Notes: generated from the letters alone by a model not told the origin. 6,384 nt of DNA from Chloroflexota bacterium (GCA_019242065.1 JAFAWJ010000716.1:1-6384); one strand, 5' to 3'; counted from the stretch's first letter, positions 1-5,601 are shown. Numbers and translations: made by a program.

Positions 1-33
1 TGGATACCCTGCGCCTGGATGAAGCCAGGTTGA

Positions 34-267
34 TCATTCGGGTGCATTTTTGTCGACCAGCGAGTCGGGGACGACGCACTGGAATCCAGCCGCATTCGGG
101 TCGCGATTGGCGTTGAAGGCGGTAATGTTTTGCGCGGCCAGCGTGGACTCCGCCAGCCGGCAGGCTCGCGACGACAACCGCCATGCGGGAGTGTCGTGCC
201 AGGTGATCACCGCGCCGTGTGAGATCCGTCTCCCTTCATAGTTTTCTCGGAGCCTGGCGTGTAGCAT
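34..267 (-). CDS. Possible small hypothetical protein or gene remnant
   Basis: A 77-residue minus-strand reading frame starts at ATG 267 and ends at TGA 36-34. In-frame ATGs also occur at 276 and 282, but these run into the divergent FIST gene. I do not recognise the product. It has no signal peptide, membrane segment or known motif, and its C-terminal half is rich in Asn, Asp and Val, ending DSLVDKNAPE. About three quarters of its codons end in G or C, which is compatible with coding in this GC-rich DNA but looks lower than in the clear genes nearby. There is no good ribosome binding site before 267. It could be a real small gene, the decayed 3' end of an older gene, or a chance open frame. 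The rest of 1-274 shows nothing else I can name. Confidence 0.3.
   Translation of the reverse strand: MLHARLRENYEGRRISHGAVITWHDTPAWRLSSRACRLAESTLAAQNITAFNANRDPNAAGFQCVVPDSLVDKNAPE
262..267 (+). promoter_or_regulatory. Candidate -10 hexamer for a leaderless FIST transcript
   Basis: The hexamer TAGCAT fits the TANNNT pattern of -10 elements and ends 7 bases before the ATG at 275. That is the spacing expected if transcription begins at the start codon. No Shine-Dalgarno sequence lies between them (the spacer is CCACCGC) and no convincing -35 box is visible. The match is short and could be chance. Confidence 0.25.
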
Positions 268-274
268 CCACCGC

Positions 275-1438
275 ATGAGCATGTGCGCGGGCGGCGGCCT
301 CGGAACGGGAAGTGACTGGCGGGCCGCGCTGGCATCCGCGCTCGGCGGCGCGTTGAAGCCGCTCCACGGCGAGGCTCCGGATCTGCTGCTCATGTTTGCC
401 AGCGCCGCCTACGCCGGCGACTACCCCGAGCTCTTGGGCGCCGCACTGGAGGACAGTCGAACCACCGAGCTCGTGGGCTGCAGCGCCTCAGCCGTCATCG
501 CCGGCGAGCGCGAGCTGGAGACGGAGCCCGGTATTGCCGCGCTGGCGCTCACACTCCCGCCGGGTGGACTCCTCAACGTGCGGTACGTGACCGCCGACGA
601 CGTGCATGACGCCAACCTGGCCGGCATGCCCGCGGAGCAATGCCGCGGCGTGGTGGTGCTCGCCGACCCGTTCACCACGGACGTCGGGACGCTGATCGAG
701 ACCCTCGAACATGAGTACGCCGAAGCGCCCATTATCGGTGGACTGGCCACCGGCAGCCCGGCCGTCCGCTCGACGTGGGTGTTCCACCAGGACGTCGCGG
801 CTCAGGATGGCGCGGTCGTCATCGGGGTAGGTGGCAGCCTCAGGCTGCGGCCTCTCGTGTCGCAGGGGTGTGAGCCGATCGGCGAGCCGTGGACCGTCAC
901 CGACGCCGACCGCCACATCGTGCGCGGCATCGGCGGCCGGCCGGCCTATGAAGTCCTGTCGGAGACCGTCAATGAGCTCGATCCTGAACGGCGCGAGCAC
1001 GTGAATACCAGCCTGCGCGTGGGGCTGGCGATGAACGAGTACCGCGACGAATTCAAGCGTGGCGACTTTCTGATCCGCAACCTGATGGGCGCGGATCCGC
1101 GAAGTGGAGCGATCGCCGTCGCGGGCGAGCCTCGCGTCGGGCAGACACTACAGTTCCAGATCCTGGATGCGCGGGCCGCGGACCAGGAGCTGCGCCAGAT
1201 GCTGCGGCCGCTCTCGGATGGCGCATCCACCGCCGCGCTGCTGTTCGCATGCAACGGGCGCGGTGCCGGGTTGTTCGGGACGCCAGACCACGACGCGCGG
1301 ACCGTGCGCGAGGTGCTTGGTCCCGTGCCGCTGGCTGGCCTGTTCTGCAATGGAGAGATCGGGCCGGTAGGCGGCACGACGTTTCTGCACGGCTATACGG
1401 CCAGCCTGGGGCTCCTCGAAGAAGTCACAGACGCGTAG
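275..1438 (+). CDS. FIST N- and C-domain sensory protein
   Basis: This 387-residue protein has the FIST layout: FIST_N at about residues 33-192 and FIST_C at about 225-370. Recognisable landmarks are LVGCSASAVIAGERE (67-80), IIGGLATGS (153-161), VSQGCEPIGEPWTVT (195-209), LFACNGRG (323-330), PDHDARTV (337-344) and the terminal run FCNGEIGPVGG followed by FLHGYTASL. FIST domains are thought to be small-ligand sensing modules, possibly for amino acids, in the cytoplasm. In many proteins they are fused to or encoded beside kinases or cyclic-di-GMP enzymes. Here the protein is stand-alone with no output domain and no signalling partner nearby. I keep ATG 275; ATG 281, two codons later, is equally possible, and neither has a ribosome binding site. 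The gene runs convergent to the LLM oxidoreductase gene with a 10-base gap that holds no terminator hairpin. The family call is firm; the ligand is unknown. Confidence 0.9.
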   Translation: MSMCAGGGLGTGSDWRAALASALGGALKPLHGEAPDLLLMFASAAYAGDYPELLGAALEDSRTTELVGCSASAVIAGERELETEPGIAALALTLPPGGLLNVRYVTADDVHDANLAGMPAEQCRGVVVLADPFTTDVGTLIETLEHEYAEAPIIGGLATGSPAVRSTWVFHQDVAAQDGAVVIGVGGSLRLRPLVSQGCEPIGEPWTVTDADRHIVRGIGGRPAYEVLSETVNELDPERREHVNTSLRVGLAMNEYRDEFKRGDFLIRNLMGADPRSGAIAVAGEPRVGQTLQFQILDARAADQELRQMLRPLSDGASTAALLFACNGRGAGLFGTPDHDARTVREVLGPVPLAGLFCNGEIGPVGGTTFLHGYTASLGLLEEVTDA

Positions 1439-1448
1439 TGGGTCAGGA

Positions 1449-2333
1449 CTACATACGGCTGCTGACCTGCTCGGCGAAGTGGCGCATGTCGGCGAGGTTG
1501 GCGTTGACGTTCGCCGCGCCGAAGGACAGCACCAGCTCGTCCGCGCCGGCCGCCGCGTAGGCCTGGATTCGGTCGACAACTTCCTCGCGCGAGCCCGATA
1601 GTTGCGCCTGAGCGGCACCTCGGGCACTCCGCTGCTCCGGCAGGGTGCCACCGACCGTTGCCCGCATGCGGACCGAGCCCACGACCTTGCGGTCGGTGGC
1701 GAGTGCGCGGATGGTCCGCATGCCGGTGGCAAATTCGTCGACGGTGGCGCCCGTCGCGTGCCAGCCGTCGCACAGCGTCGCTGCGCGTCGCAGGGCGGCT
1801 TCGCTGCCGCCGCCCAGCCAGATCGGCGGGCCACCTGGCTGGACTGGCCGCGGCTGGAAGCTGACATTGTTGAAATGGACGAACTGGCCGTCGAAGTGCG
1901 GATCAGGCGCTGACCACAGGGTCCGCATGGCCTGGATGTACTCGTCAAACCGGCGGCCGCGATTGCGAAAATTGGCGCCGAGAAAACCGAATTCCCGCTC
2001 GTTCCAGCCGGCCCCGACACCCAGGGTCAAACGCCCGTTGCTAAGTACGTCGAGTGTGGCGGCCTGTTTGGCGACGAGGACTGGCTCGCGCTGGGGCAGC
2101 ACGATTACCGATGTGCCGAGCCGCACTCGTTCGGTGACTGCCGCCAGGTAGGCGAGCGTCATGGAGGCTTCCAGAATGCTGCCGTAGGGTTCGGGCTGGT
2201 CGGCGGCCATCAGCACGTGGTCGGTGGTCCAGATGGAGTCGAACCCGAGGGTTTCCGCTTCGCGGCCGAGCGTGAGCACGGCTTCACGCGAAGCGAGGCG
2301 GCCGAAGTGAGGAAGTGCGACGCCAAATTGCAT
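1449..2333 (-). CDS. LLM-class (luciferase-like) oxidoreductase, probably F420-dependent
   Basis: This 294-residue protein has the TIM-barrel bacterial luciferase-like fold and the length usual for the single-domain F420-dependent group. Seen in the sequence: MQFGVALPHF at the N-terminus (first strand), LGFDSIWTTDHVL (29-41), VRLGTSVIVLPQREPV (70-85), the segment LDVLSNGRLTLGVGAGW (94-110) with NEREF after it, RFDEYIQAMRTLW (128-140), PPIWLGGGSEAALRRAA (169-185) and DGWH (189-192). Such enzymes use reduced F420 or FMN to oxidise, reduce or mono-oxygenate small organic molecules; the substrate cannot be told. The F420 preference is inferred from family resemblance. ATG 2333 is preceded by AGAGAGG about 10 bases upstream, a usable ribosome binding site. 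It is probably the last gene of the sigma-VOC-ASCH-LLM run, 67 bases after the ASCH gene; that larger gap could also hold its own promoter. It ends 10 bases from the convergent FIST gene. Confidence 0.92.
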   Translation of the reverse strand: MQFGVALPHFGRLASREAVLTLGREAETLGFDSIWTTDHVLMAADQPEPYGSILEASMTLAYLAAVTERVRLGTSVIVLPQREPVLVAKQAATLDVLSNGRLTLGVGAGWNEREFGFLGANFRNRGRRFDEYIQAMRTLWSAPDPHFDGQFVHFNNVSFQPRPVQPGGPPIWLGGGSEAALRRAATLCDGWHATGATVDEFATGMRTIRALATDRKVVGSVRMRATVGGTLPEQRSARGAAQAQLSGSREEVVDRIQAYAAAGADELVLSFGAANVNANLADMRHFAEQVSSRM

Positions 2334-2400
2334 AGATGCGTGGCCTCTCTTCTTTAGACAGTGTCAGCCCGGGTCAGCGCAGTCTGGGACCGATGGTTAG

Positions 2401-2688
2401 TTAGTCGACGACGTGGAACTCGATCCGGTAGAGGAGCGTGTCGTCGAAAATGGGACCGGCGTGCGCCGCGCGTGTGCGGAGCGACTCCAGGTCGTCTTCG
2501 CCCGAGCGCCGCAGATCTTCGGCGTCGATCGAAGAAAATGGGACCAGATCGATGGAGTCGACCTCGATCTGGCCCTCGCCAACGCGGTAACGGCCGCTTT
2601 CTTTTACCTTCGGCCGGCGCCAGAGGCGGAATGAGACGGTGATCTCGCCGCACAGGACGCCGCCCCGCAGTTCCTGGCTGAACCCCAC
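2401..2688 (-). CDS. Small ASCH-domain protein
   Basis: This is a 95-residue protein from GTG 2688; a longer ATG-initiated version of this frame only reads through the VOC gene and is rejected. The pattern is that of short ASCH proteins: FSQELRGGVLCGEITVSFR (3-21), LWRRPKV (22-28), GRYRVGEGQIEVDSIDLV (32-49), an Asp/Glu/Arg-rich middle and the C-terminal strand LLYRIEFHVVD. ASCH domains form a PUA-like beta-barrel and are proposed to bind RNA or modified nucleosides; some members are N4-acetylcytidine amidohydrolases. The classical GxKxxExR signature is only partly kept here: G14 and R21 align, but the Lys and Glu positions read Ile and Ser, so catalysis should not be assumed. It lies 19 bases after the VOC stop with no clear ribosome binding site, suggesting translational coupling. 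The domain call is fairly firm; the start and function are not. Confidence 0.78.
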   Translation of the reverse strand: MGFSQELRGGVLCGEITVSFRLWRRPKVKESGRYRVGEGQIEVDSIDLVPFSSIDAEDLRRSGEDDLESLRTRAAHAGPIFDDTLLYRIEFHVVD

Positions 2689-2707
2689 CCGCGACGCCGC
2701 GGTGGTG

Positions 2708-3148
2708 TTATTCGGGGTAGAGCGCTGAGGGCTCCTGGAACTCCCAGGTGTGGCCGTCGGGATCGACGATGAAGACCTGGTCGGCTCCGACGCGTCCCTT
2801 CTGTTCGCGGTACGCGACGCCGATGCTCTCCAGGTGGCTGCGCAGCTCAGCCAGGCTGTCGACCATCCACGCGGTATGTCGGGACTGTGCGGTCGGCACG
2901 GTGTCCGGGCCTGGGATGTACTGCTGGTCTGTTTCGATGATGTGGAACTCGACGCGCTTGTCGGGCGTACCGACCCAGTAGCCTGGCCCGATGTTGGGTC
3001 GTGGCAGGACCTGCAGGCCAAGGACCTCGGTGTAGAACTTCAACGAGACCTCGGCATTTTTGACGGGGAAGCCTTCATGCAGCGGTCGCCGTAGTCGCGG
3101 CGCCGACGCCGCGGGCCGATCCAGGACGCGTGTTTGTGCAGTGGTCAT
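2708..3148 (-). CDS. VOC family (glyoxalase/dioxygenase-fold) protein
   Basis: This 146-residue protein contains one VOC module made of two beta-alpha-beta-beta-beta halves. First half: HEGFPVKNAEVSLKFYTEV (24-42), LGLQVLPRP, then KRVEFHIIETD (64-74). Second half: RHTAWMVDSLAELRSHLES (90-108), then VFIVDPDGHTWEFQEP (125-140). The usual metal-ligand positions are all filled: H24, E67, H91 and E136, so a metal-dependent enzyme is likely (lyase, isomerase, dioxygenase or thiol transferase type). The substrate is unknown. The first 20 or so residues are a low-complexity extension before the domain. The start is ATG 3148, fixed by AGGAG nine bases upstream; the same frame stays open far upstream through the sigma gene, but that part is out-of-frame shadow sequence. 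The gene begins 32 bases after the sigma stop and is followed by the ASCH gene, so co-transcription with both is likely. Confidence 0.92.
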   Translation of the reverse strand: MTTAQTRVLDRPAASAPRLRRPLHEGFPVKNAEVSLKFYTEVLGLQVLPRPNIGPGYWVGTPDKRVEFHIIETDQQYIPGPDTVPTAQSRHTAWMVDSLAELRSHLESIGVAYREQKGRVGADQVFIVDPDGHTWEFQEPSALYPE

Positions 3149-3157
3149 CGTGATGTG

Positions 3158-3162
3158 CTCCT
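3158..3162 (-). promoter_or_regulatory. Ribosome binding site of the VOC gene
   Basis: AGGAG on the minus strand lies 9 bases before ATG 3148. It decides the start, because the same reading frame is open for about 200 further codons upstream inside the sigma gene. Confidence 0.75.
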
Positions 3163-3180
3163 GCTCGCATAGTACAGGTC

Positions 3181-4200
3181 TTAAAGCTCGGCTGGCAGGC
3201 CGAAGGCGGCGAGCAACGTCGGATCGACGAAGGCCGTGATCTCGCCAATCAGGTCGCCATCGGCGACGAACACCCAGATTCCCAGCGGTCGGTAGACGCC
3301 CGCCGCGGGGTCCAGACGGTACGCCGCCAGCGCGGGCTGCCGGTTGGCGCGTGTAGGGACAAATCGAACCTGGTCGTCCACGGCCAGCGGCACCTTGCGG
3401 TAGAAGTCGACAACCGCCTCGCGACCCGTATAGCGCAGCGGAAGCGGAGGCATGCTCAACACCACGTCTTCCCGCAACACGCTCGCAAGCCCGGCGACGT
3501 CGGCGGCCTCGAACGCGTTGACGTAGCGCTGCAGGAGTGAATCCTCTACGTCGGTGGACGGCGCCACCCGACGCGACTGCAACCGGCCGGCAGCGCGCTG
3601 CTGCTCGATCGTCGTACGGGCGCGATTGAGGGCGCTGTTGACGCTGGCCACCGTCGATTCGAGCGTGGCGGCGACGTCGCCCAGCGACCAGCCCAGGACG
3701 TCGCGCAGGATGAGCGCCGCTCGCTGGCGCGGCGGCAGCCACTGGATCACGGCCAGGAATGCCAGCTGGACGCTTTCGCGCATGTCATACTCGGCGACCG
3801 GGTCGCCCCAGGTTGCTTCGAGCTCGTCGAGCAGGGCATCCGGGTACGGAGTGAGGTGGATCGATGGCTCGGTGCCATGCGCCACCTCCTCCGCCAGCGC
3901 TGGCAGCAGTTCTCGGCCGACCTGACGGGCGCGGGCGCGTCCGCGGCTGAGGCAAACGTTGGTCGCGATCCGATACAGCCAGGCTCGGAACGAGCTGTGG
4001 CCCTTGAAGGTCGCCAGGTGGCGCCAGGCGCGAAGCATGGTCTCTTGCACGGCTTCCTCCGCGTCGTGAAACGAGCCCAGCAGTCGGTAGCAGTGCACGT
4101 GCAGCTCGCGGCGGTAGCGATCGGTGAGGCTGCGGAAGGCGTCGGCGTCGCCGGCCAGGGCGGTGATGAGTTCGGCTTGCTCGGCTTGCTCGGTGGTCAC
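3181..4200 (-). CDS. ECF sigma-70 factor with C-terminal SnoaL-like domain (SigG type)
   Basis: This 339-residue protein is an extracytoplasmic-function sigma factor. Region 2 spans about residues 10-88, with the core-binding stretch FHDAEEAVQETMLRAWRHL (44-62) and FRAWLYRIATNVCL (71-84). A linker contains LTPYPDALLDEL (116-127). Region 4 spans about 142-200, with LPPRQRAALILRDVLGWSLG (155-174) leading into the helix-turn-helix and SVNSALNRAR (187-196). From about 215 to 335 there is a SnoaL/NTF2-like domain, including RYVNAFEAADVAGLASVL (225-242), MPPLPLRYTGREAV (250-263) and ITAFVDPTLLAAFGLP (321-336). This architecture and length match the Mycobacterium SigG-like group. In related sigma factors the SnoaL tail controls activity in place of an anti-sigma factor; no anti-sigma gene is seen here. 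The start is GTG 4200, with GAAAG 6 bases upstream; the frame stays open to 4434, but that extension is Arg/Pro-rich and overlaps the divergent SDR gene. It heads the VOC-ASCH-LLM run. Confidence 0.93.
   Translation of the reverse strand: MTTEQAEQAELITALAGDADAFRSLTDRYRRELHVHCYRLLGSFHDAEEAVQETMLRAWRHLATFKGHSSFRAWLYRIATNVCLSRGRARARQVGRELLPALAEEVAHGTEPSIHLTPYPDALLDELEATWGDPVAEYDMRESVQLAFLAVIQWLPPRQRAALILRDVLGWSLGDVAATLESTVASVNSALNRARTTIEQQRAAGRLQSRRVAPSTDVEDSLLQRYVNAFEAADVAGLASVLREDVVLSMPPLPLRYTGREAVVDFYRKVPLAVDDQVRFVPTRANRQPALAAYRLDPAAGVYRPLGIWVFVADGDLIGEITAFVDPTLLAAFGLPAEL
4172..4193. repeat. 9-base tandem repeat at the sigma N-terminus
   Basis: TCGGCTTGC occurs twice in a row (4172-4180 and 4181-4189), followed by a partial third copy, TCGG. 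It encodes the EQAEQAE stretch at residues 4-10 of the sigma factor. It is in frame, so copy-number slippage would add or remove EQA without breaking the gene. Confidence 0.6.
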
Positions 4201-4238
4201 GGATGTCTTTCGAGAGTAAGACTGCCGGTCAAGCGCAG

Positions 4239-4263
4239 AATGATCGAAAACCGACCGATCATT
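4239..4263. promoter_or_regulatory. Perfect 8-base inverted repeat, candidate operator between sigma and SDR genes
   Basis: AATGATCG at 4239-4246 and CGATCATT at 4256-4263 are exact reverse complements separated by AAAACCGAC, a 9-base spacer. The centre-to-centre distance of the arms is 17 bases. The site lies in the 116-base region between the divergent starts at 4200 and 4317, 38 bases before the sigma start codon and 53 before the SDR start codon. That position, and the AT-rich arms in GC-rich DNA, fit binding by a dimeric regulator of either or both genes. On the minus strand a possible -10 (TACTCT, 4218 to 4213) lies just downstream, so the dyad would sit near the -35 region of the sigma promoter. 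No repressor gene is present in the window, so the cognate protein is unknown. Confidence 0.5.
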
Positions 4264-4305
4264 TCCGGCGCGTGCGGCGGTCTCAACTCGGTGAAGCACA
4301 GCTTC

Positions 4306-4310
4306 GGAGG
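4306..4310 (+). promoter_or_regulatory. Ribosome binding site of the SDR gene
   Basis: GGAGG lies 6 bases before ATG 4317. It sets the start there rather than at the in-frame ATG at 4203, which would put the operator-like dyad inside the gene and add 38 residues unrelated to the SDR fold. Confidence 0.85.
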
Positions 4311-4316
4311 AATGAC

Positions 4317-5102
4317 ATGTCCATATTGCACGGAAAGCGCGCGGTGGTCTTTGGCGCGGGTGGCTCGCTCGGCGCGGCGGTGGCCAGGGAGTTCGCTCGT
4401 GAGGGCGCGGAGGTGTTTGTCTCTGGCCGCACACAGGCGAACGTCGACGCTCTGGCGGCGAACATCACGTCCTGTGGCGGTCCGGCGCACGCCGCGGTGG
4501 TCGACGCCCTCGACGAGGCGGCGGTCGACGACTATCTGGAGGACGTCGTGGGACAGGCGGGCCGAATCGACGTGGTCTACAACGGGGTAGGGCCGCGCAT
4601 CGGCGAGTACGCCAACGGTCGGCGGGCCGTCGACTTGACGATCGACCAGTTCATGCTGCCGGCAAACACGGTGTTGAAGTCGAATTTCGTCACCGCACGC
4701 GGCGCCGCGCGGCACATGCTGCGACAGCACGGCGGGGTGATTCTGTTTGTGACGGGCAGTCCGGCGCGCGGGCACACGCCGGGCGCGACCGCGATCGGCG
4801 CCGTCTTCGGAGCGCTCGAAAATCTCACCGAGAACCTGGCGATCGAGGTGGGTCCCGCCGGCGTGCGCATCGTGTGCCTGCGCACCCTGGCCAACGTCGA
4901 TAGTCGGACCATCATAGAAACCGTGGCCGCGGCGAACGTCCCCATGGAGCAGGGCATCGCCCGCTTTGCCGACTCGACCTTTCTCAAAGTACCCGCGACC
5001 GTGAACGACACTGCTCGGGCAGCCGTCCTGCTGGTGTCGGACAGCGCCCGCATGTGGAGCGGAACCGTCGTCAACGCGACAGCCGGAGCCACGCTCGACT
5101 GA
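4317..5102 (+). CDS. Atypical SDR-family protein lacking the YxxxK catalytic pair
   Basis: This 261-residue protein has the length and layout of a classical short-chain dehydrogenase/reductase. Its N-terminal Rossmann segment is VVFGAGGSLGAAVAREF (10-26), followed by VFVSGRT (33-39), where R38 suggests NADP(H), then VVDALDE (61-67) and DVVYNGVGP (85-93) in place of the usual NNAG. The Ser region reads ILFVTGSPARG (142-152). Where SDRs carry YxxxK, this protein reads I160-GAV-F164 within AIGAVFGALENLTENLAIEV (159-178); the flanking ALE...LA.E pattern makes the alignment clear. Tyr and Lys are therefore both absent, and the glycine motif has Ser17 for a Gly. It may be a cofactor-binding regulator or partner, or use other chemistry. 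A strong ribosome binding site fixes ATG 4317. It is divergent from the sigma gene across a shared 116-base region containing a dyad, and followed by a ClpS-like gene after 54 bases. Fold is firm; function is open. Confidence 0.9.
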   Translation: MSILHGKRAVVFGAGGSLGAAVAREFAREGAEVFVSGRTQANVDALAANITSCGGPAHAAVVDALDEAAVDDYLEDVVGQAGRIDVVYNGVGPRIGEYANGRRAVDLTIDQFMLPANTVLKSNFVTARGAARHMLRQHGGVILFVTGSPARGHTPGATAIGAVFGALENLTENLAIEVGPAGVRIVCLRTLANVDSRTIIETVAAANVPMEQGIARFADSTFLKVPATVNDTARAAVLLVSDSARMWSGTVVNATAGATLD

Positions 5103-5117
5103 GTCGATCGTTGAGCC

Positions 5118-5147
5118 TATCGCCTTCACCAGGCGTCAGGTGCGATA
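5118..5147 (+). repeat. Inverted repeat in the SDR-clpS gap
   Basis: TATCGC (5118-5123) and GCGATA (5142-5147) are exact complements around an 18-base loop. A competing small hairpin, CGCC...GGCG (5121-5124 with 5132-5135), lies inside. There is no T-run after it, so it is not a convincing terminator. The right arm overlaps the possible -10 of the next gene. Confidence 0.3.
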
Positions 5148-5149
5148 CT
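5144..5149 (+). promoter_or_regulatory. Candidate extended -10 for a leaderless clpS-like transcript
   Basis: GATACT, preceded by TGC (an extended -10 TGn), ends 7 bases before GTG 5157. No Shine-Dalgarno sequence lies in the spacer CAGCGGC. No clear -35 is seen. The spacing is the same as that of the candidate hexamer before the FIST gene. Confidence 0.27.
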
Positions 5150-5156
5150 CAGCGGC

Positions 5157-5459
5157 GTGGCGGCTGCGCCGAGTGTGCCGGATACGGGGATAGACGTCGA
5201 GGCGCTCGGACGTGTGCGGCAGTTGCGGCCGCACAAGGTGGTGGTGCTGGACTGTCAGTGCCATTCGTTCGACGACGTCGAGCACGCGCTGTGCCGGGTG
5301 ATCCCGGGCATGAGCCGACCCAAGGCCAATGAACATGCCTGGGAGATCCACACCACCGGGGCCAGCGTCGTCGCCACCGCGCCTCAGGAGCGTGCCGAGC
5401 ACTTTGCGGAGCAACTGCGGCGGCACGGCCTGCGCGTGACGGTCGAAGAGGACGCGTAA
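5157..5459 (+). CDS. Divergent ClpS-like protease adaptor
   Basis: This 100-residue protein fits the ClpS domain from about residue 24 to 97: HKVVVLDCQCHSFDDVEHAL (26-45), an alpha segment with SRPKANEHAWEIH (53-65), TTGASVVATAPQERAEHFAE (66-85) and the final LRRHGLRVTVEED (87-99). ClpS proteins bind the N-domain of ClpA or ClpC in the cytoplasm and deliver substrates, classically proteins with N-degrons, to ClpP. The His that lines the N-degron pocket appears to be kept (H65), but the usual Asn-Asp-Asp reads D32-C33-Q34, followed by C35 and H36. Substrate choice therefore probably differs, and N-degron delivery cannot be assumed. The start is GTG 5157; a later in-frame GTG at 5175 would remove only part of the poorly conserved tail. 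There is no ribosome binding site. It lies 54 bases after the SDR gene on the same strand and faces the S10 remnant tail-to-tail. Confidence 0.72.
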   Translation: MAAAPSVPDTGIDVEALGRVRQLRPHKVVVLDCQCHSFDDVEHALCRVIPGMSRPKANEHAWEIHTTGASVVATAPQERAEHFAEQLRRHGLRVTVEEDA

Positions 5460-5601
5460 CGCCCGCTGCTTACAGAAACCTGGTGGGCCAGATGATGCTC
5501 CGCCACACGTGGGCGACTGGACTCAGGCTCGGAAAACGTCGCCTGGCAGCGGTGCCCTCGGTTGTCATGCGGCTAGCAGTGTAGTCCAGTTGGAGGACGG
5601 C

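Noticed and set aside
1436..1451. A terminator between the convergent FIST and LLM genes
   Set aside because: The gap is only 10 bases and no stem-loop with a T-run is visible on either strand.
1148..2020. A 290-codon minus-strand open frame across the FIST and LLM ends
   Set aside because: It overlaps two well-supported genes in a wrong frame and has Ser/Arg/Pro-rich composition with no domain.
3149..3742. A long minus-strand extension of the VOC reading frame through the sigma gene
   Set aside because: The extension is Arg/Ala/Pro-rich shadow sequence overlapping a clear sigma factor, and ATG 3148 has its own AGGAG ribosome binding site.
4203..4316. An SDR start at ATG 4203
   Set aside because: It adds 38 residues before the Rossmann strand that do not fit the family, and a strong GGAGG precedes ATG 4317.
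4201..4434. A longer sigma factor starting at 4434
   Set aside because: The extra 78 residues are unlike any sigma N-terminus, overlap the SDR gene and would cover the intergenic dyad; GTG 4200 begins directly before region 2.
4197..5129. A 310-codon minus-strand open frame opposite the SDR gene
   Set aside because: It is the reverse-strand shadow of the SDR gene in GC-rich DNA, with Arg/His/Val-rich sequence and no recognisable domain.
5460..5601. A terminator or small RNA between the clpS-like gene and the S10 remnant
   Set aside because: Only a 4-base stem (GGCA/TGCC, 5545-5556) and a short CCAC/GTGG palindrome were seen, with no T-run and no tRNA-like fold.
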